A DNA stretch of 64,000 nucleotides. Origin: Lutraria lutraria. Its lineage: Eukaryota > Mollusca > Bivalvia > Venerida > Mactridae. The position numbers and the translations under genes are program-made. The stretch's first letter is position 1; each line of letters starts with the position of its first letter. Below, in pieces: positions 34,046 to 43,956 of this stretch. The stretch lies in the NCBI GenBank assembly GCA_964023205.1, contig OZ026835.1:36615083-36679082 (forward strand). The letters are read 5' to 3'. The notes under the pieces were generated by a model, which saw only the letters and a list, made by a program, of their open reading frames with translations, was not told the DNA's origin and did no database searches.

Positions 34046-35870
34046 AATTTCCTGTTTTCCTGTCTCGGTATCATAAAACTTGCCGAGACAGTATATGCGT
34101 GTGACATCTTATCTGATGTTTTAATGATGTGGAATTGGATTAATAGTAGCATATTGGGACCTTGGTGATTGTTTTAGGTACACGTACAACATAGAATAAA
34201 TAAACAAAGTGTGTCACTTGTCTATAATTTGAAAATAAAATGTAAAATCATTATCAGCTAGATGTTATTTCAGTAAAAAGATATAAGAACTGTGATATAA
34301 AATTACTAATTGATTTTTTTTTCATGAACTGTTGCTGTTTATTATTGATTAACTATTGTTGATCGAGTCACACATGTCACAGATCGAATATGTAACACGA
34401 GTGAAAAATTCGACCGAATATATCACACGTGTCAGATGTGACATATTCCAAAAAGTGGACACAGGAATATGAAATTGACAACGAATACATCACATTAAAT
34501 TTGTCATCATGCAGTTCTGAAAGGAAAACGTGGTTTTAAACAATCACATTCATGCAACAAAGTTTTTATCACAACCAGCACACGATCACCACCACCATCA
34601 TTATCATCATCATTACGAAGAAAACAAAGAAATTACGACGAGCACCATCATCATCACACGCTAATGCATGTCTGTTCAAAAGTCAAGGATCTATATATAG
34701 CACCAGATATTCAATTGAATAATTAAAATCTGATCAAGCATTCGTTTTCTGCTTATGAAGGCAGGTAGAAACAGTCTGAGGTCTCATATTAGCAATTAAA
34801 CAAATAATAAAAGACACAAGATAGGCAAATCATTTATTTACAGGTATATTCATTATTATACACTACTCCGCTAGCAAATACTAACGAAATTGCTCCTTCT
34901 GTGTCATTTTTACAGACAAAAACTTGCGGTTATAGATTTTTATCGGTAATCAACTCGCATACTTCTTAGGAACTTTCACTCCTGTAATGGCGGACGGTCA
35001 CGTGATAAAACAATGGCGGCGGTCTAATTGATGGAAATAGAATCGTCTATATGTGTATGTAATATTCATTTGATATAAGTAATGAATTGTTGATACAATA
35101 TGTATATTAATTTACAACATGAACTAAAAGCGATGAAAAAAAAACCTGTCTCACGTTCTGTGATCTCTCTCCTGTAGTCTATGACGTTCCTCAAGAGTAA
35201 AGCGGACATGCTGATGACGTAAGTTATAAAAGGTGTCCGCGCAATATACGAAAACAAGTAACCGCCTCGTGACATGATATATACAATCATAAGGCCATTC
35301 TGTTTTATTATTTTGTTAAGCGTTCGTGTGCGACTAGGTTTTGAGCTCCGCCAACCAAAAAAAATACCATTTTGGAAGTGAAAAATAAAAGGAGAAACTA
35401 GAAGCTGTTACTAATATTTTCATCAAGAGGATAACAACATTTGAATTCATGTATTCTACTCGTATTGTAGGACACAGTGACTCTAAAGATTCAGAAGTAT
35501 TAGATTTCTATGTTTTGAGTTCACAATTGAAAAAAAAGAACCGCGAACTGAGTTCAGGCTTTATACAACCTCTTATGTAGCTTTATTTTATACATGTATA
35601 TTATTTTACCAGTTTAGTCGTATTGCTTTACGACATGGAAGAGCACAGACCTATTTACAAATTTTACACACAAAATATTTTTTAATATGAAAAGTAGCGA
35701 TCTGGCATTTCTCCTAAATGCTTAGCTTACAAAGCCAACATAGTCAAGCGCATCTGATGCCAATAAAGAATTGTAATTATGTTTGATGGTTCAGGGTCGA
35801 TATTACGCCACCTGCGAAAAAGGCAATAGATAGATTCTAAATCTTAGATCATTACATATGCAGCCAAACC

Positions 35871-36036
35871 TGTGGTAGCGGCCAACTCCAAAAAAGGCCA
35901 CCATGTAAATAAAGGTCATTCATAAAAAAACATCATTGGTTATTTTTTTAAAAATCTTCTGTGATTGAGGGCCACCTGTCATTAAAGGCTATATTGTATC
36001 TTTACAACAAGTAGCCTTTGTTCACAGTCTGGACTG
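35871..36036. mobile_element. GGCC-family MITE
   Basis: The left end CAGCCAAACCTGTGG and right end CACAGTCTGGACTG bracket a typical but diverged interior. Confidence 0.65.
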
Positions 36037-36889
36037 CTCTTTCAAAAAAGTGTAAATATGTAAATGCACGTACCCGCAATTTGTAAAATGAAATAATGGT
36101 CAACAGCACTTTTCAATCAACCTGATAAGATTCCTATTCCGATTATCCAGTATTTCTATTATTAACGTCGTATTCATGGCAACGGCGTTGCGAATAAAAT
36201 GTGTCATCAGAAATCAATATTTACCTGTGTTTTTAGAGATTTCCTTGACAGCTATAGTCGATGTCAGCACATACGTATAAACATTGTTTAGCGGAACGGC
36301 TGTATTTTGTTTTGATGAATTTAGCATCAGGCTTTTTTCCACGCTTGTATTTGTAACTTTGACTTAATAAATACAGTGATTTATTTATTTATATTTTGAT
36401 AGTAATTTAAAAGCAATATTGATCCACGTGATATTTAAAAAAGAGCGAAAACTAAGTTTGATATATCGTATTTCACAGATCGGTGTCGAAATGAAATCTA
36501 CTCTGTGTGTACACGAAAATGACCGAATGTGTTCAAATAGTGATATTTAATGACGCTCATATAGTGAGGAGTAATAAAACGTCATACATACTTCAGAAAG
36601 GCATAAACTAAACAGAAAAAATTACCGTTAACTTGTGTAGGGTACAAAGTGGGCTGCTGTGTGCTTCAAAACAATATTCTGAGTTGTCGCGAAATTGGAA
36701 AACAAACTCGGTTATCAAAGGTAACGTACACATTTATAACAATTTACTTATTCACTTGCCGATTTAATTATCGCTAAAGCGTAAAAAAAATTATTTATAT
36801 GAAAATATTTTATCGTAAGTGGGTTAGAAATTTAGGCTAGGGTTCCATTAATGTCGGAAAATCTTATCATGCAAAGTTTTCGTGATGTT

Positions 36890-37573
36890 TTTAGCGCCTA
36901 CCCGTGATATAACCAATATAATATTTGGTGCCTGCCCGTGATATGACCAATATGATATTTGGTGCCTGTCCGTGATATGGCCAATATAATTTTTGGCGCC
37001 TACCAGTGATATGATCAATATGCTATTTGGTGCCTGCCTGTGATATGACCAATATAATTTTTGGCGCCTACCAGTGATATGACCAATATGATATTTGGTG
37101 CCTGCCCGTGATATGACCAATGTAATATTTGGTGCCTGTCCGTGATATGACCAATATGATATTTGGTGCCTGCCCGTGATATGACCAATATGATATTTGG
37201 TGCCTGCCCGTGATATGACCAATATAATATTTACGCCTACCCGTAATATGATCAATATAATATTCGGTGCCTACCAGTAATATAACCAATATGATATTTG
37301 TGCCTACCCGTAATATGATCAATATAATATTCGGTGCTTACCAGTAATATGATCAATATGATATTTGTGCCTACCCGTAATATGATCAATATAATATATG
37401 GTGCCTACCAGTAATATGATCAATATGATATTTGTGCCTACCCGTAATATGATCAATATAATATTCGGTGCCTACCAGTAATATGATCAATATGATATTT
37501 GTGCCTACCCGTAATATGATCAATATAATATTTGGTGCCTACCCGTAATATGATCAATATAATATTTGGTGCA
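36890..37573. repeat. 34-bp satellite, about 20 units, with a 67-bp higher-order form
   Basis: The unit is GTGCCTACCCGTAATATGAT then CAATATAATATTCG, 34 bp. From about 37225 onward, 34-bp and 33-bp variants (CCCGTAATATG against CCAGTAATATG) alternate, making a 67-bp higher-order unit. Since 34 is not divisible by three, long minus-strand frames with a 34-residue period arise by chance. Confidence 0.9.
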
Positions 37574-37739
37574 GACCCTAAATTCTAAAGGAAAAAGTAG
37601 AAAATTATTAGAGATGAACCATTCGTTATATTCTCACAAAAGTCTTTCAGAAAAAAGGAGAGTTGTTCGACCTACCCTCTTCAAATGACCCTAAACAACA
37701 CGATTTATGCTTGAATACATTTCCTACCCAAATATCGTA

Positions 37740-37910
37740 CTGTCAAACGTGCGAACAAATGCCAATCTTGGGAAAAACAAAAAAAATGGCATTTATTGAC
37801 AGATGACCTTTATTCGGAGATCAGAATAATCGATGACGGTTTTTGATAGAATGACCTTCATTCACCGGGCGATCTTTGTTCGGAGGTGATTGCAAACACA
37901 GGTTTGACAA
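37740..37910. mobile_element. GGCC-family MITE
   Basis: Typical interior (GACCTTTATTCGGAGATC, TCGATGACGG) and ends (CTGTCAAACGTGCG, CACAGGTTTGAC) are present. Confidence 0.65.
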
Positions 37911-38130
37911 TATTTACTCTTTGAAATACCATGTTTGCGTGGAAGGGAATTATGTAGCGAATCTGTTTACCGGTATATCTCATATTATCAATTACTATTT
38001 GACATGATTCTTTAAGTTAGTGCATGTGCAGGATGTATTTATTATATAAATAATTTTAAATATCACATTTCACAAAGGGTGATATAACGTAATGTTCACC
38101 CGAGACAGGTAGTTAGCCGATGTGTATATG

Positions 38131-38310
38131 CAGTCAAACCTGTGAGCAAAGGCTACCTTTGGGGAAGATGTTATGCGGCGTCTATTGACAGATGACCTTT
38201 ACTCAGAGGTCATTTTGTTCCAGATAATTAATGGCAGTCTTTATAAAACGGCCTTTATTTTACAGGGTGGTCCGTTTATTTGGAGGTGATCGCTTACACA
38301 GGTCTGACTG
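38131..38310. mobile_element. GGCC-family MITE, intact
   Basis: The left end CAGTCAAACCTGTGAGC and right end ACACAGGTCTGACTG enclose a full-length 180-bp interior. Confidence 0.75.
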
Positions 38311-38357
38311 TATAGTAAAATAATAGAGCACTTAGATTATACGTGTTTGGCTTTAAC

Positions 38358-38518
38358 ATACAGTGAACCTCTCTAAAGCAAGATTATGCTGTTTTTCATA
38401 GATCGTTTCTCTAGAGATGTTAAATACACATAGTTAAATCGTGCAGTGGGAGAAGCATGCTGTTGTTGAAGAAAGTTTGTGTCGCAAGAAAGGACCGCTC
38501 TGGAGAGGTTGTACTGTT
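38358..38518. mobile_element. Pogo-like MITE, family P2
   Basis: The ends CAGTGAACCTCTCTAAAGC and GCTCTGGAGAGGTTGTACTG are inverted. The interior motif GCAGTGGGAGAAGCATGCTG recurs, inverted or direct, in the copies at 41660 and 52060. Confidence 0.65.
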
Positions 38519-39104
38519 TATTAAGTTTCAAAAGATACAATGTGAATAGCAAACTTTGTTTTATTTGAGGCAGACTAGTCATAAATATGACCTATACAAC
38601 ATAATTATACTCGTCTAACTGGCCTTTATAGACAGTAACATGCGGCAGAGTAGGTGCATTACAGAACGATATTTCATAAATAAATCTGAAGTATTGACTT
38701 AATGGATTCTCTTCAATATTTTATGAGTTTAGCATTTACGATATGAGAAATTTTAATGACTACCATAATACATAAATAGTCAATGTATCCATTGTGTATA
38801 ATTAGACTCCTGCGGAATGTAACCGATGCATTTGATTTATTTTACCAAGTTGTGATATTCGGTGATCTACTGTAACAGCACTGTTATTGTAATAATGGCT
38901 CAGATATCAATATGCATAACAGGCACTCAATGGTAACAATATACTGACGACCCGCCTTGTCACACCCTATATAGATCCTTTTGAATATAGATACACAATG
39001 TATCTCTATTCGGTTAATGACACTCTTTAAATTGGGCAGCTGTATACGGAAAAAAACATGTGCAATGTCAAATACTGCTCGCAAACACTCAAAATGATCC
39101 CTAT

Positions 39105-39300
39105 ACGGTGTCGCTCAATTCAAATCACTGTAACCTCTCTCTGATAAATGATCGTGGGTTCGAGTCCAGCTACCTTTTTTAAGCAAGTTGGCAGTTGCCT
39201 ACGGAGAATGGGAGTCTAATACTGGTTCTTCCCAGCAACGATGCTTAGGTGAACTGTCTGTCTCAGTAAAATTCAAACGAACAAACAAAACAAAACAATT
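39105..39300 (+). mobile_element. tRNA-derived SINE, family S3, with short GAAC/AAAC tail
   Basis: It contains the B-box CGTGGGTTCGAGTCCAG, the body phrase CTAATACTGGTTCTTCCCAG, and ends in GAAC, AAAC and AAAAC units. It is the best evidence that the tetramer run at 12783 is a SINE tail. Confidence 0.65.
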
Positions 39301-39449
39301 TTGACACAATGAATATTTCGCCTCTACCTGAGTCTTATTCAAGTATATATATATATATACAAAAAAAGCATATATTTAGAACAATATCGTTAAATATACA
39401 AAACATACATGTATTATAGAATTATAAGGGGCTATTTTATGAAATCATA

Positions 39450-39615
39450 ACAATGATAATATTAATCAAAGAACTGAAAGTATTTATAGAAACAGAACTT
39501 GCACTGCAACATGAAACGGGAACTAGTTTAACAATCGCTTTAAAATTCAGGGAACAGTTACTATTGTTCAGTTTCCAAACAAAGGCTAAAAATAGCCGGT
39601 TATGAGCCCCTCGAA
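39450..39615. mobile_element. Foldback element, family G (CTTGCACTGCAACATG)
   Basis: It shares AATCAAAGAACTGAAAGTA and GCACTGCAACATGAAACGGG with 57265 and the termini of 61060-61625. Confidence 0.5.
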
Positions 39616-40564
39616 TTAAGTGACCGACCATATAATATACATAAACATTTACGTTTTGTTCTGAGTATGACTTACTTTGTATGAGTACATATACATACGT
39701 CTGATGTAGGAATTGCCGAAACTGAACATATAAAATTTACAATATGAACTAATGCGCGTGCTATCAAAAGCTTCTGTGGTTAGCCGTTATGGCGTCTTGC
39801 CGTAAAAATAATTGATACTCAAAATGTTGGATAATGAAACCTAATGTTGGTGTTCAGTTACTATTAAAAACACATCTTATCTGAAATTACCGATGCTCAA
39901 TCACAAGCCGAATTGCGATTGTAGCAAACGAATTAACTTAAGTCCGTGTTTTATTATAATTGTCCTGGGATTCTATAATATAAACAGAAACCTAGGAGTT
40001 CATGCCATTGAGACTAAACTCCTATATGAAAATAAATAAATATCAATTTATTCATAAATGAAATACGAAAAGCCAAGCTCTGAAGTGCAAATTCATATCC
40101 GTAGATTATATTGATAAATATTTTAACAGCTTCATTGATTGAATGAATAAATCAAATCCTGCTATATAACATGTTTGATTAGTCGTATGGTGCATTTTGT
40201 TTTTGCAATCAATTATGTAAATATTTAGTTCATAATCTCAAATTATGTATCTCCACTGTTATCAAAGTGATGGATGGTTCGAAATTTAATTGTTTTTCGT
40301 GGTACTGAGTACAAATCAAATTAAAATATGGTGTTAACTGTTGGTCTAGGAACTACGTTTAATACAATTGTGCTAAACTTTCAGTTTCTAAATTGTCGAA
40401 TAACAAGAAAAAATAATCAAAGTGCCGAAAGCACTGATGCTGATCACATTTAAATGACAATTCATGCACATATGTATCCGTACTTCAATCAAAATGCAAC
40501 ATATTTCGTCGCACAAACAGATAGAGTCATTGGCGACTTTCCGGTTTTAAAAGGGACAGCTTCC

Positions 40565-40655
40565 TTACGTGTGGTATTGTCTTGTCACGGATCGGATTCG
40601 AACTCACAGCGGCGAGGAGCTAGTAATCAGACACCATAACCATGTAATAACCACT
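40565..40655 (-). mobile_element. SINE fragment, family S5
   Basis: The minus-strand B-box (TGTGAGTTCGAATCC) is embedded in CACGGATCGGATTCGAACTC on the plus strand. It lies directly beside the minisatellite-bearing MITE. Confidence 0.5.
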
Positions 40656-40665
40656 AGAATGTATA

Positions 40666-41433
40666 CAGTTAAATCCCTGAAAACCGAACTCCCTGAAAAT
40701 CGGACTCCCTGAAAACCGGACTCCCTGAAAACCGGACTCCCTGAAATTCGGACTCCCTGAAAACCAGACTCCCTGAAAACCAAACTCCCTGAAAACCAGA
40801 CTCCCTGAAAATCGGACTCCTTGAAAACCGGACTCCCTGAAAATCGGACTCCCTGAAAACTAGACTCCCTGAAAACCGGACTCCCTGAAAACTAGACTCC
40901 CTGAAAACCGGACTCCCTGAAAACTAGACTCCCTGAAAACCGGACTCCCTGAAAACTAGACTCCCTGAAAACCGGACTCCCTGAAAACTAGACTCCCTGA
41001 AAACCAGTCTCCCTGAAAATCGGACTCCCTGAAAACCAGTCTCCCTGAAAATCGGACTCCCTGAAAACCAGTCTCCCTGAAGATCGGACTCCCTGAAAAC
41101 CAGTCTCCCTGAAGATCGGACTCCCTGAAAACAGTCTCCCTGAAGATCGGACTCCCTGAAAACCAATCTCCCTGAAAATCGGACTCCCTGAAAACCAGTC
41201 TCCCTGAAAATCGCACTCCCTGAAAACCGGACTCCCTGTAAACTAGTCTCCCTGAAGATCGGACTCCCTGAAAACCGGACTCCCTGAAAATCGGACTCCC
41301 TGAAATTCGGACGATTTTGAAAATCCCCATATGGAAAATATGGAATTATCCACAAGATCTCTGAAAACCGGAATTCTAAAAAACGGACTTCTAGCGCAGT
41401 CCGGAAGGGGTTCGGTTTAAAAGGATTTTATTG
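40666..41433. mobile_element. Pogo-like MITE filled with a 16-bp minisatellite
   Basis: The left end CAGTTAAATCCCTGAAAACC and the reverse complement of the right end, CAATAAAATCCTTTTAAACC, are imperfect inverted repeats flanked by TA (40664, 41434). About 40 tandem 16-bp units (CTCCCTGAAAACCGGA, with AATCGGA, ACCAGT and ACTAGA variants) fill 40678-41310. Pairs of variants alternate locally into 32-bp units. The two overlapping minus-strand reading frames of 124-143 codons are artefacts of this array. Confidence 0.8.
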
Positions 41434-41659
41434 TATTCCGTCCGTTTAACTAGAGTTCATTCGGCTGTACGTTAATTAATGTTGATTATATAAATTAACT
41501 AAATTCAGTGTAGAATGAAAAATAGCCTTATGATTCAGAAAAAAGGGTCATGTAAATATTTATGATATTTTTTTAATGATATTTTTTATGTGACATGACG
41601 CTTTTATTGAGAGAGAAAGCCAATATTAAATAACTTGATTAATAACATATTATAATATA

Positions 41660-41835
41660 AAGTACAACCTCTCCAGAGCAGCCCACTCTTGAGCACCAAC
41701 TCACAGCAACATCATTATTTTCCCACTGCATGATCTAGCTATTGATTTAACCTCACTAGAACAACACCCTCTCAACAAAAACAACATAATTCTGCTACTC
41801 TCAAGGGGTGTTGCTTTGGAAAGGCTGCACTGTAC
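41660..41835. mobile_element. Pogo-like MITE, family P2
   Basis: The left end GTACAACCTCTCCAGAGCAG and right end GGAAAGGCTGCACTGTACA are inverted. The interior includes CCCACTGCATGATCTAGC, shared with 38358 in the opposite orientation. Confidence 0.65.
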
Positions 41836-42660
41836 AGAAAACACAGACAATAAACAGACACAGGCACAAGATTCCAGGATATGACGTTTTGTCTCGCGAT
41901 ACGATTGTTGTATAACAAACCATATTAGGTAATTTAATCAGTATACTAGTATTAGCGTATTATCTCATGTAGCAACTTACATCACACATACACTATCGAC
42001 TTGTTCAGTTGATGTTATGTCTCTCCTTTAATATATGATGCTTCAACGTCACACCTTGATGAAAATACATCGCCCTCTTCTAAACCTATTACAAGGAAAA
42101 AATAAGTTATGGTACATCAGTCCAGAAAATACCAATTTCAGTATGCACGATATTCACAAACCTCTGTTGTCATCTCCGGTTTTATTCCGGGTTCAATACG
42201 TATTCTTTCTAACCTAAAAAAGGTAAGTTTCCTTTCTTAGTGTGATATTTGTCATTTAATACTCACAGGACCGAATCGATATGCCAGGTTGACTGTATTG
42301 ATCTCAGAAGGCAAATACGACTTAAGACGCTGCCATAGTAACCGATACGACGATCCTAACAATGTCCTTTTATATAACAAATTTATTTTAATAAGCAACT
42401 GAAAAAGGAAATCCATTTATGATAAAGTACATTTCAGGATAAGATAAGAAGTTTGATGCTATAACGATATTTTCCTGTATTTTACAGTGTATAGACACAT
42501 TTTAATTGGTCGTTGTACAATGTACATTGTAATTCAAAATGATTATATTTATTGTAATGTTGTTATGTATCTATTTAGAGCTCTGCTATAAGGTGGTGTT
42601 AACTATAGGCATACGTATATGCTATGATATATCTAAAGAAAGCTTTAGTTTAAATGGAAT

Positions 42661-42830
42661 CTTAGCCTCTGAAAAAAATGTCTCCAAGTGAAACGCCATT
42701 CCTTTTTAAAAGCGTCATTGATTAAACAGATAAAAAGGATCTCTGGGTAAAGGTCATTTTTCAATATAAAGGTCACATTTGTCTTTTCAAAAGGTAGTCT
42801 TTCAAGCGGTTTACAGGTTTGATTTCACGG
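42661..42830. mobile_element. Degraded GGCC-family MITE
   Basis: The interior (CATTCCTTTTTAAAAGCGTC, TTAAACAGATAAAAAGGA) and right end CAGGTTTGA are recognisable. The termini are eroded. Confidence 0.45.
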
Positions 42831-42944
42831 CTTAAAACGCTATTGACTATCGATCTGAATATACATGTATAATAATATATACATGTATATATATTATAAA
42901 AGGTTGGAAGGCACACGACATTTTTTCATAATTACATTTTTAGC

Positions 42945-43135
42945 TCGTTTGTTTTCTAAAAAAAGTCGAGCTACTGTGATCACTTGGGCGTCTGTGTCGG
43001 CGTCGTGCATAAACTTTAATGTAGCTCATGACTCAGACACTATAAGAGGTACCAACATGAAACTCATAGTCGTATAGATCTCACTGAGGTGGTGAACAGA
43101 CGAGCGTTGGCACTGCTCGCGGCGCTCTTGTTTAT
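42945..43135. mobile_element. Short repeat with AGCTCG...GAGCTACTG ends
   Basis: The phrase TCGAGCTACTGTGATCACTT, the GTCTGTGTCGGCGTCGTG block and the end CGCGGCGCTCTTG form one unit. A fragment of its end appears reversed at 5105-5160 (CAAGAGCGCCACAAGCGAGG). I recall similar repeats as common in molluscs. Confidence 0.45.
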
Positions 43136-43465
43136 TACTGTGATGTAAACACCTTTCAGTTTGTAATTGGTAAAATTCCAATTTCAATGCACGTCTTGAA
43201 CGAGAAGCTTTGCAAAATACAATCAATGCGGAGAAGCAATACCAAAAAATGCCGATTAACCTTTTAATTTGTTTTTTAAAAAAACATGAAATTTGGACAT
43301 TTCTATTTTCCGATTGATGGCTACTGATGCGCACTGCATGGTTTAAGATTACTAGTATCTGAGTCCACTATAGCTCTATACTACAGTTGAGGCGCTAACG
43401 ATTTGTAAAAATCCTATCAAAAAGGATATACAATGGCATGTACAATATGATTTATTTTCCCTGCA

Positions 43466-43575
43466 TGTGGCATAAAGGGGAAATAGGAATCTTTTTATTT
43501 TTTGCGTGGACACGCAATAGCTATTACGTGGACACGCGATGTATGAAATATTTCCTATGTCCCCTTCATGCCATC
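43466..43575. mobile_element. Small foldback element, family F
   Basis: The arms GTGGCATAAAGGGGAAATAG and CCTATGTCCCCTTCATGCC are inverted around two copies of GTGGACACGC. It is related to the element at 20225. Confidence 0.6.
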
Positions 43576-43899
43576 ATAATTATCATTTAGATTATATCAA
43601 TAAATGTCATTAATTAATTATCGATTAAGAGACCAGGTTTCAAATCATAAATTCAATTAATTTGATAATAGAATCTGTTCAGCGCATACAAGCAAAAATC
43701 ATAAACCTGACACACGTATCCATCATGGTCGATAATCAGTAAAATACTCTTTTATTACACTAATGAAAGTGTATCCGTTGCCATGGTCACGGCTTATGCG
43801 CGTACCAACACGTACAATACATCCCATTATGATTATTTTCACAAAATTATCACCATGTCTTTATGTTACTAAGTGTAATATAATCATTTATCGTTTCAG

Positions 43900-43956
43900 A
43901 TGATCGAGAATGACCAGCGAGAAGAGAGGCGAATCATTCCCTGGTACATGTACTGA
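43900..43956 (+). promoter_or_regulatory. Overlapping upstream reading frame of the pseudophosphatase gene
   Basis: The exon begins right after a splice acceptor (TTTCAG ending 43899) with an ATG at 43900 in a different frame. It encodes 18 codons ending TGA at 43954, overlapping the main start at 43910. If the exon is used as seen, scanning ribosomes meet this ATG first, which could lower main-frame translation (inference). Confidence 0.45.

Larger units (their letters stand above)
32908..35053. mobile_element. Decayed DNA transposon, possibly P-element-like
   Basis: The inverted ends TATAGACGATTCTATTT (32908 and 35051, opposite strands) are followed by inverted subterminal blocks TCCGCCATTACAGGAGTG (left) and CACTCCTGTAATGGCGGA (right). 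Just inside the left end is a broken THAP-like start (33032). A P-element-type transposon would fit ends plus a THAP domain, but I see no 8-bp target duplication and no transposase core, so the superfamily is inference. Confidence 0.5.
24140..43899. other. Gene-poor stretch dominated by repeats
   Basis: I find no supportable intact gene here. The recognisable contents are inverted-repeat elements (26541, 31075, 31850, 32908, 40666), SINEs (28888, 29228, 30525, 33950, 39105, 40565), GGCC MITEs (35871, 37740, 38131, 42661), pogo-like MITEs (38358, 41660) and a 34-bp satellite (36890). Between them is AT-rich unique DNA. A 74-codon minus-strand frame at 35066-35290 lacks splice or family support. 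An upstream exon of the 43910 gene must lie somewhere in this stretch. Confidence 0.5.

Noticed and set aside
35066..35290. 74-codon minus-strand frame with a hydrophobic start
   Set aside because: No family resemblance and no clear splice partners; it abuts the end of the decayed 32908-35053 element.
36848..37322. Minus-strand frames with a 34-residue repeat (YHIGHITGRHQISYWS)
   Set aside because: A 34-bp satellite read over three units gives a 34-residue period. No coding bias or start context.
40924..41355. Two overlapping minus-strand frames of 124 and 143 codons with FRES/GVRFSG repeats
   Set aside because: Produced by the 16-bp array inside the pogo-like MITE. Frames overlap and extend with no start, splice or domain evidence.
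43026..43334. 102-codon minus-strand frame
   Set aside because: Overlaps a dispersed short repeat and unique AT-rich DNA, with no domain or splice support.
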